Of a stretch of 64,000 nt of DNA, positions 10,341 to 21,460 are shown one piece after another (position 1 is the first letter of the stretch; every line of letters starts with the position of its first letter). The stretch comes from Pomphorhynchus laevis (taxonomy: Eukaryota; Acanthocephala; Palaeacanthocephala; Echinorhynchida; Pomphorhynchidae): NCBI GenBank assembly GCA_012934845.2, contig WNNJ02002351.1, positions 1 through 64,000 on the forward strand, given 5' to 3'. Below the pieces are notes generated by a model. It saw only the letters and a list, made by a program, of their open reading frames with translations, ran no database searches and was not told the DNA's origin. Position numbers and translations under genes: made by a program.

Positions 10341-13258
10341 CTGATTTGGGATCTGAAGTGTGTCAGATTGCTAGAGATGATATTATTACTCGCACTGGTG
10401 TGAATAAAAGTCATAGTATATTTTATTGTAATGTTCGGAGCTTATTACAGAAAGTCGATGAGCTAAAGTTTAGGATCGAGTCTGTTAATCCAATTATAGT
10501 TGGTATTACAGAATCTTGGCTTAATTGTGATGTATCCGATGCTGAGGTATCCATCCCAGGCTATTCTTTGTTCCGTAGTGATCGGATAGGGGGTAGGGGT
10601 GGTGGCGTAGCTCTCTTTATGAGAGACGAAGTTAAGGTGCGCGTTTTGAGTAAGTCGTCTATTGATAGAGTTGAGAGTTTGTGGTGTCAGGTGAAGTTTG
10701 ATAACAGCTCACCCATCATACTGGGTCTTGTGTATCGTGCTCCTAAGGCGATATCTAAGAAACTCATTGAAGAGATAGAGTTGTATACGCGAGGAGATTG
10801 TGATACTGTGATAATTGGGGATCTGAATATGCCAGATGTTGAATGGACTTCGAATACGGTTCTTCCTACTTGTGATAGTGAATCTTGTGACCTTATGGAG
10901 TGTTTTGCTTATTGTGGTCTTGCTCAATTTGTTGATTTACATACTCGCTTTTCAAGTTGTAGTTCTTCCCTTCTTGATCTTTGCCTATCGACAAACAGTC
11001 AATTAATCAGTAGTATCCAATATGATTCTCCTGTTGGTTTGTCTGATCACTGTGTAGTTAAAGTTTTGCTAAATTTACAAATGAGGGTGTTTCATCATGC
11101 TCGGTACAAACGTCAGATTAATGTTTTTCGGGCGAACTATGATGTTATTACATCAAAGCTGCATAGAGTAAGTTGGTCTGATCCGGCTGTTGTCGGAGTT
11201 GACGAGGCCTGGGATCATTTTCGCGTGACGCTTTATTCTCTAATGGTAAAATTCTCACCTTTGAAGTCTAAGACTAGTCGGAAAAGCGCTCGTTGGTTTG
11301 ATACTGAGCTGGCTACTGCGATGAAGGCTCGTGACTTCAGTTTCAAATGCTTTAAGGGTGGGTTTTGTGAATATGGTGTTTATAAGCAGGCGAGAAATTT
11401 CTTCAATTCTTTAAAGCGACATAAGCGCTATTTATTTGAAAATGGTCTAGCTCATAGTTGTAGACATGATCCCAAAGCTCTCTTTCTATATGTGAATAGT
11501 AGTAGGAACGCTAATAAAACAATTGGCCAATATTTTGATAGCGTTATTGAAGACGACCTTGCTGAGATGTTCTCAAGGCATTTTTACTTGTACAAAGAGA
11601 CTACAAACGAGTATTCTGAACCTATCCAGAACAGTGAGACGATAAGAGGTGCTAGTGTTTCATATCCTAGTTTAGACATAGCTAATTTGATAACTCCCGA
11701 GAAAGTTTTAGCTGAACTGCATCGTCTTAAAGAGACAAACTCCAAAGGTGCTGATTTGTTACCTTCGATATATCTTCGTCGAATAGCAGACTCAATATAT
11801 ACACCACTTTGTAACATATTTCGACAATCTATTATTGATACGAATCTTCCAAAAGAGTGGAAACAATCGATCATTCACCCCATCTTCATAAAGGGTGATA
11901 GATCTTCAGTAGACAATTATAGACCAGTAAGTATTACTTGCTTATGTTGTAGAATGTTAGAGCGAATTATACATGGTTATATGGTCAAGTTTTACAGTGA
12001 GAATAATGTAATAGCTTCTGAGCAACATGGTTTCCGTAAGGGTTATTCGACAGTTACTAATCTACTCGCTGCCCATCTTGATTGGTCAGCTAATAAAGCC
12101 GTATCAATTGCTACTGACATCATATTCTTCGATTTCTCTAAGGCATTTGACAGAGTAGACCATAGACTCCTCCTAAATAAACTAGAGAAAAGTGGCATTC
12201 CATTCTTGCTTGTTAGATGGATTGAATCGTTTTTAAGCAATCGTAATTATTGTGTGCATATAGATAATTTTTACTCTTCTTCGCGGCCATGTAATATAGG
12301 GGTGCCTCAAGGTTCAGTATTGGGTCCATTGTTATTAAGTGTCTACATCAACGATATCCCGGAATTTATTGATTCTCGGATGCTTTTATATGCAGACGAT
12401 TTGAAAATCTGGCGGGCAATTCGTTCACCCAATGATATACTCAAACTGCAACGGGATATCGATGAAGTCGAAAATTGGGCTCTGCTCAATAGGTTGATTG
12501 TAAATATATCAAAATGCAAACATTTACGTGTTCGTGGCGGAAATGCTCAATCTTTAGTTAATTATAGCTTTCAAAGCAGTGATATAGAACGAGTGAACAA
12601 ATATAAGGACTTGGGAGTGTGGATAAACAGTGATTTGAGTACCGTCACACATACTGAACATGCTTGTTCAAATGCGTTGGGGATAATCGGTCAACTTCGA
12701 CGCACTTTCATTGCACTCAATCAATTTGCCCTACGTCCGCTAATCTTTGCTCATGTGTTGAGCCGTCTTCTATATGCTGCGCCGTGTGTGTATCCCCAAA
12801 ATTCAAAAGAACATATTAGTTCAGAGAGGGTACTTCATAGAGCTACCAAGCTAGCACCGCAACTGAAATTTTTGTCGTACCCTGATCGATTAAAAGCACT
12901 TAGACTTGAGACTGTCACGTGGACCCGCCGGTACATCGATATGAGTATGGTCTGGCAAATTCTTAATGATTTGGATCATCCACTTCGAGATTGTCTTCAT
13001 TTGCGCTCATCCAATATCCTCCGAGGCCATGGTTTAACCCTGCGACGTGAAAGGATAAGAAAATCACGAGCTGTCCAATTTGATCGGCGAGTTGTATCTC
13101 TGTGGAATAGGCTTGGAGAGTCAACAGTGTGCAGTAGCAATATCAACGAATTCAAAAAGAAATTACGGATGGAGGATGCCATGGGAAAGCTGCTTTTCCG
13201 TATTTGTGATACTTTTATTATATTTTCTTTTTTTTTCTGCAGTGAACCAGCCAATTAA
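10220..13258 (+). CDS. LINE ORF2: APE-type endonuclease plus reverse transcriptase
   Basis: ORF2 makes the target nick and the cDNA. The first ATG (10220) gives 1012 residues. The endonuclease occupies about residues 65-290: FYCNVRSLLQ, VGITESWLN (catalytic Glu), GDLNMPDVEW and SDHCVV (catalytic Asp-His). The RT occupies about residues 500-780: DNYRPVSITC, FFDFSKAFDRVDH (motif A, about 636), GVPQGSVLGPLLL (motif B, about 693) and LLYADDLKIW (motif C, YADD about 723-726). All key residues are present and there is no internal stop, so this copy may be recent or still active. ORF2 is in the -1 frame to ORF1 and overlaps it by 121 bases. Translation may start at ATG 10220 or by frameshifting at 10229-10235. 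Confidence 0.92.
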   Translation: MCAKFSSSEATDSNQLVPIRCIASHECGGFWQGLTAYKCLADLGSEVCQIARDDIITRTGVNKSHSIFYCNVRSLLQKVDELKFRIESVNPIIVGITESWLNCDVSDAEVSIPGYSLFRSDRIGGRGGGVALFMRDEVKVRVLSKSSIDRVESLWCQVKFDNSSPIILGLVYRAPKAISKKLIEEIELYTRGDCDTVIIGDLNMPDVEWTSNTVLPTCDSESCDLMECFAYCGLAQFVDLHTRFSSCSSSLLDLCLSTNSQLISSIQYDSPVGLSDHCVVKVLLNLQMRVFHHARYKRQINVFRANYDVITSKLHRVSWSDPAVVGVDEAWDHFRVTLYSLMVKFSPLKSKTSRKSARWFDTELATAMKARDFSFKCFKGGFCEYGVYKQARNFFNSLKRHKRYLFENGLAHSCRHDPKALFLYVNSSRNANKTIGQYFDSVIEDDLAEMFSRHFYLYKETTNEYSEPIQNSETIRGASVSYPSLDIANLITPEKVLAELHRLKETNSKGADLLPSIYLRRIADSIYTPLCNIFRQSIIDTNLPKEWKQSIIHPIFIKGDRSSVDNYRPVSITCLCCRMLERIIHGYMVKFYSENNVIASEQHGFRKGYSTVTNLLAAHLDWSANKAVSIATDIIFFDFSKAFDRVDHRLLLNKLEKSGIPFLLVRWIESFLSNRNYCVHIDNFYSSSRPCNIGVPQGSVLGPLLLSVYINDIPEFIDSRMLLYADDLKIWRAIRSPNDILKLQRDIDEVENWALLNRLIVNISKCKHLRVRGGNAQSLVNYSFQSSDIERVNKYKDLGVWINSDLSTVTHTEHACSNALGIIGQLRRTFIALNQFALRPLIFAHVLSRLLYAAPCVYPQNSKEHISSERVLHRATKLAPQLKFLSYPDRLKALRLETVTWTRRYIDMSMVWQILNDLDHPLRDCLHLRSSNILRGHGLTLRRERIRKSRAVQFDRRVVSLWNRLGESTVCSSNINEFKKKLRMEDAMGKLLFRICDTFIIFSFFFCSEPAN

Positions 13259-13303
13259 GCCATGCTTTTATGTGCTGTTGAAACATTAATAATAATAATG
13301 TCA

Positions 13304-13639
13304 AACCTCCCAACCATTTTTAAATTTCTTAAATGACTTTTTCTAATCCAAGTCACTTTACCTTATTCTATCTAATTTATAATCATTTTTGCCTGTTTTT
13401 GTCGTCAACATCCTAGCGGAGCTGTCAGTCAAAAGGTTTTCGTCTGCTCCTGTTCGGTGGCAAAATACTTCACAGTGTTGTTATTTCTCTAGAAATTTCT
13501 TCAGCCGTTAACATTGTAGATCACTCCATTCTACTATATCGTCTTTGACATGATTACAGCTTCTCCGCTAAGACAGTACAGTGAGTTGTTTCATATCTTT
13601 CTGCCTGTATCTCTACTGTCTTCTCAAATATTCTTCTCC
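13304..13639. other. gap, degraded sequence between two LINEs
   Basis: No open frame of note. It may be the RT N-terminal part of the following LINE remnant, too decayed to call. Confidence 0.4.
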
Positions 13640-14300
13640 GTCTTCACTGACACATGGTTGTTCCTAAAATATCCTATTTGGAACCACTTCTTTTCACTCT
13701 TCTACTAGGTGATTTATTCCTCCTCATTACTTCCCATAATTTTCATATAATGCAGTATGCTGACTATATCCATATTTATGTTAATAAAACATTGACATCA
13801 TCACTTGTATCTTGCCTCAACGAATTGCCTTTGTTTCATTTTACAATATCTTAATTTCATTCATATGTTCCTAAATTCTAAAAAATAAATTTTTTAAGAT
13901 CGCACTTACACAAATCGACTAAAATCAATTTTCCGCTTTCTTAATTTCTAAACATCTTTCAGTAATTGAACTTGCTTGGTTTTCATTTTGATAACAAACT
14001 ATCTCTTACTCGTTTTGTTCGTTGTATAGTTCGCTCTTCTATTATACTCCGTATAGACATTCGACGCATTAATAGACTAATATATTTCTAAACGTCTTAC
14101 TATTATCTAAGCCCTACTTTTCCCTAAGATCGACTACTGTCTCAACAGCTATGCAAAGTCCTCCAAAAACAACCTTACCACTCCAACGTATCTTAAACAC
14201 TGCAATTCTTATTCTTTTCGGCTTTCTTGGTTTCTATTATATCTGCTTTAATTTCTCTAATATATTATAGAAATTAAAGCAGATATATATTGGGTCACTT
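13640..14300 (+). pseudogene. decayed L2/CR1-like LINE RT (family D)
   Basis: The + strand shows LEPLLFTLLLGDLFLL, then HIMQYADYIHIY at about 13750-13790 (the YADD box, here YADY), and further on FPKIDYCLNSYAKSS at about 14115-14165. The same blocks, GPLLFSFLLGDIFQF, VMQYADDILIY and FFPKIDYCLRHFANSP, are intact in the open RT at 45138-46034. There are several stops and frame changes. The host site continues past 14300 without further matches. Confidence 0.7.
14236..14288. repeat. perfect inverted repeat
   Basis: atatctgctttaatttct pairs with agaaattaaagcagatat across a short AT spacer. It is an isolated hairpin, possibly a terminator-like or replication-slippage product. Confidence 0.75.
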
Positions 14301-14984
14301 CATTTGTCCAATATACCCCAAAGTGTCAATTTCGGTTTACCTTGTCTCACTTAATGTCTCTGCAGATTCAACTTGTTTCTCTGTCCTTTCCGACCAATCT
14401 ATTCATCTTTACGCTTAAATAAATATGTTCTATATGTCCCAAAATTATCTTTAAACTTGGCAATCGATCTTACTCCATTGCTGCACCTTTACACAAAATT
14501 AAAATAAGAAAAATAAGCAAAAGTACGAAATGTAAAATAACGGGCTTTTAACAGATGTTGAATAATTAATCTGTTCTTTAAAAATAAATACAGCTTGCCA
14601 AATTGTACAAAATTGAATTAATGTGGTCTGTAAGTTTTAAGCTATAATTATTTAAAATGCGACAATTTTTATTTCAATTGCCTTATTATTGAAAATTGTT
14701 TTTGTTATTATATTAATAACAAAAACAATATATTAGTTGTCCTACTTCCGTGATCACTTAGTGCTTTAGATAATAAAACACTAATTGCGGTTCGAAGCCA
14801 GGTCATTGAAATCGCATACTTGATTTTTCTATATTAAGCTAATTTTTTGTAACCGCAGCATGATCATTAATGCTTTTGTTGTAAAAATAAGCAAGTACGA
14901 AATGTAAAATAACGGGCTTTTATCATTCATGCTTTTGTAAATTGATCGATCTTTGATCCAAAATTGGCAACATAAATTTGTAAA
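14301..14984. other. gap without recognised gene
   Basis: A+T-rich. A segment (aaataagcaaaagtacgaaatgtaaaataacgggctttta) occurs twice, at 14510-14550 and 14884-14922. A short hairpin around acaaaaacaat/attgtttttgt lies near 14693-14727. Confidence 0.5.
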
Positions 14985-15262
14985 AAAATGGATTTATTTT
15001 TACGTGGCAAATGCGTGCCGGCGCACTCTTACATGACCACGCAAAAAATCTAAATCATGTGTCGAGAAGGTGAGTACGGAAGCGGTATTTGAATGTAATA
15101 CAGGAGGAAGCGCGGCATACGTCCAGATGGAGCTGATTCCAAGCGAATGGAGCGGCGACGAGGAATAATCGAAGACCGTAGTTGTTAGGGTAATTCGGAA
15201 CGTGGAGTAAGAGGGAATTACGGGAACGCAGTGATAGAATGAATAGACTCAAATGCTTTTGA
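14985..15262 (-). mobile_element. 5'-truncated LINE of family D (3' end only)
   Basis: gatttatttttacgtggcaa onward is the same as 45066-45320, the 3' end of the LINE in the intron. The minus frame at 15055-15252 ends RFRTHLLDT, as the family D RT does (LLRSHLLDT), with shared LLLHVPNY.NNYG and AWNQ.. motifs. Truncation at the 5' side is the usual outcome of target-primed reverse transcription. Confidence 0.85.
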
Positions 15263-15494
15263 GGCTGATTTTTCTAACATGTATTGACGATGCTATGATC
15301 ATATGTTCATTACATATATACATTACATATTACTTATACACTTATATATAATTCTATTTTGACAGTTTAATTTCGCTTATATATCATCATGAAATGCGTA
15401 AGTTAATATTAAAAATTAACTTGACCCATAAACTTAGCTCCAGTTGTTTTCATTGCACGCCATTTTTGTCTTCTTGTATTCTATGTAAATGGAA

Positions 15495-15730
15495 TACAAG
15501 AAGTGCACATTGATTTAGCTGGTTCAATAAAAGGCAAAACATATTTAGTGGATGTGGACGCATACTTTAAGTGGGCCGAGATATGGTTTAGAGACATTTG
15601 GGCATCACACGGATTAAGTCAAGCGTTGTTGAAGGCATTTGCTTGTTGGGGTATGCCTGAAATGTTAGTGTACGACAACATCCCGCATTTTTATACTTTA
15701 AATTTGCCTTGTAAATTAATAGAATAAAAT
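15495..15730 (+). mobile_element. Ty3/gypsy-type integrase fragment (LTR retroelement fossil)
   Basis: The + frame starts HIDLAGSIKGKTYLVDVDAY and contains WGMPEMLVYDNIPHF, the D..G, VDAYSKW and G.PE.LV.DN landmarks of a gypsy-type integrase core. It is a broken, isolated fossil. No LTRs are seen nearby. Confidence 0.75.
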
Positions 15731-16158
15731 TGATGTGGCCAATAAAGCCAAAGTAGTATCTAAATCACAACGCTATTTAATATTTACTGGCCAAATCTCA
15801 AATCTCAAAATAATGAAAACTTTATAATTTTAGCTGTCTACCATATTGTTTAAATAAATTGTTTCTTTCAATAAATTGTTATTTGCTATTAAGATTACAC
15901 CCGGTATATGATACTGAATTTTATATGAATACTACATCATTTTAAATTTTTTGAAAAAAGCTATGGAAAACTTTTTGAATTTGATACTTTTTAGATCAAA
16001 ATTGCTATATCGTACACATGTATGTAAAGAATATATACAACATTATCAATATATCAACAATATCAACAATATTTGCTTTCACAATTTGTGATTAAAAATA
16101 TAAGAAAGTTAGAATTTTTATTTTGCAATTTAGTTTATCTCAAATGATAAGATAAATT
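15731..16158. other. gap without recognised feature
   Basis: A+T-rich, no gene or known repeat seen. Confidence 0.6.
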
Positions 16159-16159
16159 A

Positions 16160-16706
16160 GCCGATATTTATCTTGCGCTGGCATTTGCCAGTGCTTATGA
16201 GCTAATGATCCAATTTGGTGAAGCGGTAGTACTAATTCAGCACTCTAGATGCTGAATTTTTAGTACATCATGCACTTGATTCATTCGTTGATCGCCGTCT
16301 GCTAGTCCTCCTATGCATTCAGCAGTGGGAGGGAACTGGCACTTATGAGTCATAGTGATGACGACACGTCATTCGTCATTCTTTCGCGTCGGGCTTATAT
16401 GATTATTAAAAAATTCACGCGGAATGATATCATCATTTGAGATTAGAAGTAAGCCGATATTAAGATACCTTGCGCTGGCATTTGCCAGTGCTAATGATCC
16501 ATTTTGGTGAAAGTATTGTAGTGCTAATTCAGCACTCTAGATGATGTTACTAGAGATATTCTAGAACATCATGCACTTGATTCATTCGTTGATCGCCGTC
16601 TGCTAGTCCTCCTCTGCATTCAGCAGTGGGAGGGAACTGGCACTTATGAGTCATAGTGATGACGACACGTCATTCGTCATTCTTTCGCGTCGGGCTTATA
16701 TGATTA
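16160..16706 (+). repeat. two tandem copies of a ~250-bp moderately G+C-rich repeat
   Basis: Copy 1 (about 16160-16403) and copy 2 (about 16452-16706) share tgcgctggcatttgccagtg, gatcgccgtctgctagtcct, cagcagtgggagggaactgg and a common end gcgtcgggcttatatgatta. Each contains a short stem, gcgctggcatttgccagtgc. The last ~150 bp are nearly identical. No coding frame is seen. A SINE or MITE is possible, but no tRNA-like A/B boxes are recognised. Confidence 0.75.
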
Positions 16707-16709
16707 CTA

Positions 16710-17360
16710 ATTTAATTTATGTAATGCACCATATTTGGTCGTCATAATTATTATCTTTTACGGTAAAATCTTTAATTAAATCTTTTCTATATCAAAAATC
16801 AATTTTAGATTTATTCAATCATTTTTCTTTATAATCTGTTTCAAATAATAGTCAAAATTGGACTGATTCGATAACCTCAAGGATTTAATTTATTTTTGAT
16901 GTTCCTTCATAGGGTTGTTGATACCGATCTTATCAGCCATAATGCACAATGCAATCGTATATTATAATCTATACAGGAAAAATTGATATTTAAAATTCAT
17001 AATTTAATTTTGGAAGGAAATATTTCCTGCAATTTCGCCACCCTGTGGTGCATCAATACATTATAATTTTTGGATCTGCTCTTAGTAACTAGACCAGTCA
17101 TACTTGCTGAATTCACAAAAATGTCCAAAATATACTTGTTTCGAAACTTGTCGAAAAACGGTTACGCTAAGAGATAAATTCTTTTAAACTAGCCCCTATA
17201 CGAGCCGCAATCGAGAAACTATAACGTTTATAATGTCGAAAGTATTATCGTTAAAATTGCTGCTTAGAAATTGTTGATAGCGATCCAGATCCTGCAAATT
17301 AGTCGGATATTTGGATTTTAGAAATATATCCAACCTGATCTGTATTTAAATTTTTAATTT
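16710..17360. other. gap without recognised feature
   Basis: Nothing supported was seen. Confidence 0.5.
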
Positions 17361-17361
17361 T

Positions 17362-17521
17362 CCAGAACTATCAGGTCTAGTTAAACGACAACAAAAATTA
17401 TTTTGATATTTCGCTAGTAACTACTAGCATCTTCAGAAAATTGTTTTCTGAAGATGCTAGTAGTTATTAGCGAAATATCAAAATAATTTTTGTCGTTTAA
17501 CTAGACCTGATAGTTCCTGGA
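17362..17521. repeat. near-perfect foldback repeat (family F2)
   Basis: About 75-bp arms, ccagaactatcaggtctagt... and ...actagacctgatagttcctgg, meet around 17440 and pair almost perfectly. Each arm holds the 28-nt hammerhead-core-like module: minus strand 17409-17436, plus strand 17448-17475. A half-element of the same family lies at 17866-17958. Confidence 0.9.
17448..17475 (+). ncRNA. hammerhead-core-like hairpin (F2)
   Basis: CTGAAGA, T, stem GCTAGT/ATTAGC (one G-U pair) with loop AGTT, then GAAA. The mate on the minus strand (17409-17436) has a perfect stem GCTAGT/ACTAGC. Ribozyme activity is not shown: a canonical hammerhead has no extra base between CUGAnGA and stem II. Confidence 0.35.
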
Positions 17522-17865
17522 TATTAAAAATGATTTTTTTATTTTGAAAAATGTTGGAATTGACTACCAAAACAAATAAAGTTTTTGTATTGTTAAATGA
17601 TTTTTTTAAAACTTATGGGATCGATTGGAATAAAATTGGCTATATCTGTACAGGCGGCGCGCTGTCCAGATATAGCCAATATCTGAAACAGCACAAAAAT
17701 GCTGTCTCAAATGACTGTTAAAAATGCTGTTGAAATTCATTGTGTTATTCATTGTCAGGCACTTGCCTCGAAAACGTTGCCGGATATTTTAATTGAGTTT
17801 AGGCTGCTGCGGTTTAGGTTGTGAATTTCATTAGTGGAAGAGCGTTCCATCATAGAATTATTTTA

Positions 17866-17958
17866 ATTTTCTGAAGATGCCAGTAGTTACTAGCGAAATA
17901 TCAAAATTATTTATCTTGTCGTTTAACTAGACCTGATAGTTCCTGGATATTTAAAAAT
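17866..17958 (+). repeat. half of a family F2 foldback repeat
   Basis: It runs from ttttctgaagatgccagtag to actagacctgatagttcctgg. It carries the module at 17871-17898 with one mismatch in the stem. Confidence 0.8.
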
Positions 17959-18888
17959 ATTTGGGTGTATTGGCAGACGTTGTAATTCATTCATTCCCGA
18001 TGTAGCTAATTTGAACGATGACGGAAAACTTAGTCTTCTGATCAAGTTGATATCGACTCGACATTTTCTATTGGTTTCCAAAGAAGATACGTTTTAAGTA
18101 GCAATTGAGAAATTGGATCGAAAATTCGCGAAACGTGTGTTAATGTCCTATTTTCGAGGTACAACTTGCACTTGCAAAGATTAATTAGGTTAGGATCGTA
18201 GCATACAAGCAATGAGTGAAACGTGCCAATATAATTAAGATCAATAACCTACGCTGCCGTAGTCCAATTTGCTCGATAGTTTTAATCTGCTATAATATAG
18301 ATAAAATTTATAAAATTTAGTTTTGAAGGATGGTCAAAATGAATAAGTAATCAACAGTAGGAAAAGGAAAAAGAGACAGATCAGCAAGTTCTTCGAAAAA
18401 TAAAATAGACAGTGGAAGTGAGCTATGTCGATAGACAATAGTTTTCAAGAGGTAGATTCTTATAAATTCTTGTTGGAAACGTTAAGTTTTGCACAAAACA
18501 ACTGATTTTGTACAAATTTTCATCTATAAAGTACTAAAGCACTTTTCATCTATCAAAAGCACTTTATGTATGAAATGTTAAGAAATGCTAAGGTAATTTA
18601 CACTTATGTTAATTACATAACTCTTCATGATAAATTGATTTGTCATCTTTTAATTTATCCTCACTTGCCGATTTATCAATATCGGAATCGTAAGCATCTT
18701 CGTATTCATCATATTCAGTCTTTTCTGTAAACTTAGTACGATGATCGTCAATATCAGAAGCGTCATATTTAGAATGTTTTCGTTGTTTTTAACTGATTTT
18801 GTTGTTAAATAGTTGAACCCTTATAATCAATTTATATATTATAATCTGAGCCAATCGTAGATTTAGCCAACTATAATATATTCGTATA
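17959..18888. other. gap without recognised gene
   Basis: No family is recognised. The stretch has mixed composition around 17990-18480 but no long frame. Confidence 0.5.
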
Positions 18889-18952
18889 TTAAAGAATTAT
18901 TGGAGCTGGATTCTTTATCAATAATGGATCATTATAAACTATTTAAAAAATA
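18889..18952. repeat. collapsed foldback repeat F1
   Basis: aagaattattggagctggat is joined directly to tctttatcaataatggatc; the two ends of F1 are kept and the middle is deleted. Confidence 0.6.
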
Positions 18953-18984
18953 TTAATATATCTGTAATTCTAGATATAGGTTCG

Positions 18985-19260
18985 ACGCTAGACGTTAGAC
19001 GCTAGACAGAATTATCCAGTGTTCGAAAGATACAAATTTCGTAAAATGACACAACTCACGGGAGAAAGCAGTGCTACAATCACAGGAACAAGGTTTATTT
19101 TGCAAATTTGCGGAATACTCTCTTGACAAAGCTTAAAAATGAAAATGAGCAAAAATACGGCGAGCGTATTTATTATTGAGTACAAGACAAAGCCGCAAAT
19201 AACTGTTCAGTCTGTTCACTGCTGATATTAAAAAATAAAAACAAACAAACAAATGAAGTG
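18985..19260 (-). mobile_element. possible 3' end of LINE family E (second copy)
   Basis: tgttcagtctgttcactgct and the flanking gacaaagc.gc..ata match 19570-19620 next to the LINE E remnant, so this is likely a separate 3'-end copy on the same strand. A local repeat cgacgctagacgttagacgctagac lies at 18985-19010. Confidence 0.4.
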
Positions 19261-19564
19261 TCGAATGTAATACAGATATCTGTTATACAGATATATAATT
19301 TGTCTGTACATATTATAACTGTACTAAATTATAACCTCACAACATATAATTGTCGCATTTCATAGAAACATTTCACGAATAGTGAAATGTTACTGTGTAG
19401 ATAAGCATTAATTTCATTCTTAAACATTTTTTAGTGAAAAATACTTTTGTATTTCTTCGAAAACCCGGTCTTGCATTTTTGGTCTTAATTGCGAGACGTC
19501 TTACTTTTTAAAGACAAAATATAAAAATAAATTTATTAAATTCAATATACATAAAATATATTAA

Positions 19565-20560
19565 GGACGAGACAAAGCAGTAGATGGCTGTTCAGTCTGT
19601 TCACTGTCCATATTAAAAAAAGTGTACAATGTAATCAACCGAATGGGTAGTTCAACACTGATTGAAGGTTCGAGCTTTTATGAATCCACTTCCTCACTTG
19701 AAGTTGGAAATGTGAATAGCTGGAGGCACAAGCAATTTCCTCAGGTAATGCATTCCAAATGTTGATTAAATGATGGGATTCTCTCATTATTTCAAGACTT
19801 TATAACATTTGTGGAATATCCTTTAAATGAATTAACAACTACCCACATTGCCAATATATCAAAATACAGTAGTCTTTGTCTCGTTGAAGTTTAATCTAGC
19901 AAGAACAATCCGTCCTCATACGAATACGAATTATGAAAACAAATTCGAGACCCGCGACGAAACACTGATTCAATATCGGCAATTTCTTTTTAAGTACATG
20001 GATAAACAGCTTGAGTGCAATACTCTAGATGTGGACGAACCAAAGAACAATAAAGGAGTTTAAAGACAGAAGGATTCAATCTCGAGAAGCCATTTTTGAT
20101 GCAATACAAGGCTCGAAATGCTTTACTGCGAGCAAAGTCAGTATTCAAGCGTGCTTTTAGTATCTTGTGTATTATTACACCCAAATCCCTTTGTTCCGAC
20201 ACAATAGTAAGTATCTTTCCTCCAATGTGGTAACTATGAGCGATCCCAACGCTACCTAATCTCATACATACGCATTTACTTATATTTAACTTCATCTGTG
20301 TTGCTTCACTCCACTCGTAAATGCGGTCAAGGTCGTTCTGCAACAGTTTACCATCCAGTTTACTACCTCTAGTGCACCTTAGTTTTATATAATCGGCAAA
20401 AGCTAAGCATGGGTTTTGGATACGTAATAATAAGTCATTTGGAAATGTTAAAATTAGAGGACTCAATACAGTACCCTGAGGGACTCCACAATTTACATAT
20501 TTTGTAGTTTAAATGTGGATCCCTACTCTAACTCTGTAGAAACGTCGGCTAAGGAATTCC
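19565..20560 (-). pseudogene. CR1-like LINE RT remnant (family E)
   Basis: The open minus part at 19990-20466 (158 codons) continues an RT motif B read just upstream (VPQGTVLSPLILTF), then AFADYIKLRC (YADD position, FADY), RIYEWSEATQMKLNISKC and LGVIIHKILKA, and ends with LLYCSLVRPHLEYCTQAVY, the C-terminal 'LVRP.LEY....W.P' block of CR1-like LINEs. Further minus-strand blocks (HHLINIWNALPEE near 19730-19770) mark the protein C-terminus. The 3' end is probably near 19565. Confidence 0.8.
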
Positions 20561-20754
20561 CGAAGTAGTTGTACATCATTAGATGCGGCGGCATTGGATT
20601 ATTGCTGACTATTATTGTTACTGTTGATTCTTTCTCAGTCGTGTGTTTTGAGCAGGCATTTTGTTTTATAAAAAGATTTTTTGGCAAAAACACGAAAAAA
20701 ATAAAAGTCGTTCATATGCAACAAGTTATTTCGGCGTTATGACACCAGCATAAA
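20561..20754. other. short gap
   Basis: No feature recognised. Confidence 0.5.
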
Positions 20755-21110
20755 GATAACGGATATGGTTTCTTTTTATGATGACACAGATGACGTGGAG
20801 TGCTGGATCAGTAAATTAGACATGATCGTACAACCCAGAAGATAGAGGACGAAGCTGCTTCTGTTGACTAATGATGCTTTTGCAGCATTCCTTGAAATGC
20901 CAGTAGCAGAACATAAAGTTCTTTGCGGAAATAAGATTGTATGGTAAACAATTTAATGAATTTGTCAACGAACTTCTGCAACTTTCAAGAATTGCTGGTG
21001 TTAAAAACGACACGTTTTAGTTCCACACAATCAAATATGTTCAAGATGCATCAATGAGATCAGCGTTACCAAGAAAATGTAAGTAGTCGATCGAAACGTA
21101 TAACGTGTTT
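20755..21110 (+). mobile_element. gag-like fragment of an LTR-type retroelement (fossil)
   Basis: + strand frames contain FYDDTDDVECWISKLDMI and LYGKQFNEFVNELLQLSRIA, resembling the capsid part of gypsy-type gag ('F...L......L...A'). It is broken, short and old. No LTRs are identified. Confidence 0.4.
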
Positions 21111-21432
21111 TGATGTGCGAGAGTTGACTATTTTGCTCGAAAGTTTAATGAAGAATTGGGAATCGGCCATATTTGGGACGTCTCATCCACCCAATGACTT
21201 CACAACTTCAACAATTTCAATTGTGGTTGAGGGCAGAATCGAGACTACATCGACACAGAATGCACCACATCCATCGTCAATAGAGCCTTTGTCATATGCG
21301 TCCAAGCATATGGCAAAAATATAATAGTGAATGTTATAATAAATACTAAATCCACAATCTTCTTCCATTTCAAATATATAGTTATTACAGGAACGAAGAA
21401 AACATATCCTTTATTTGATAAAAAATTCTATA
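21111..21432. other. gap without recognised feature
   Basis: Chance ORFs only. Confidence 0.4.
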
Positions 21433-21460
21433 TTTCGATAGCTCCTGCTATCATCATCAG
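21433..21460 (-). ncRNA. hammerhead-core-like hairpin, free-standing copy
   Basis: The minus strand reads CTGATGA, T, stem GATAGC/GCTATC (6 perfect pairs) with loop AGGA, GAAA. It is not part of a long foldback, unlike the F1 and F2 copies, and its stem sequence differs while pairing is kept. Confidence 0.4.

Larger units (their letters stand above)
9180..13303 (+). mobile_element. CR1/Jockey-group LINE, two ORFs, looks intact
   Basis: It consists of ORF1 (9180-10340), ORF2 (10220-13258) and a 45-bp 3' tail ending in a short (taa)n run at about 13287-13302. Both ORFs are open throughout. A decayed relative with the same ORF1 N-terminus lies on the minus strand at 27365-28850. The 5' boundary is unknown. 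Confidence 0.9.

Noticed and set aside
15055-15252. 64-codon minus frame as a separate gene.
   Set aside because: It is the C-terminus of a 5'-truncated family D LINE.
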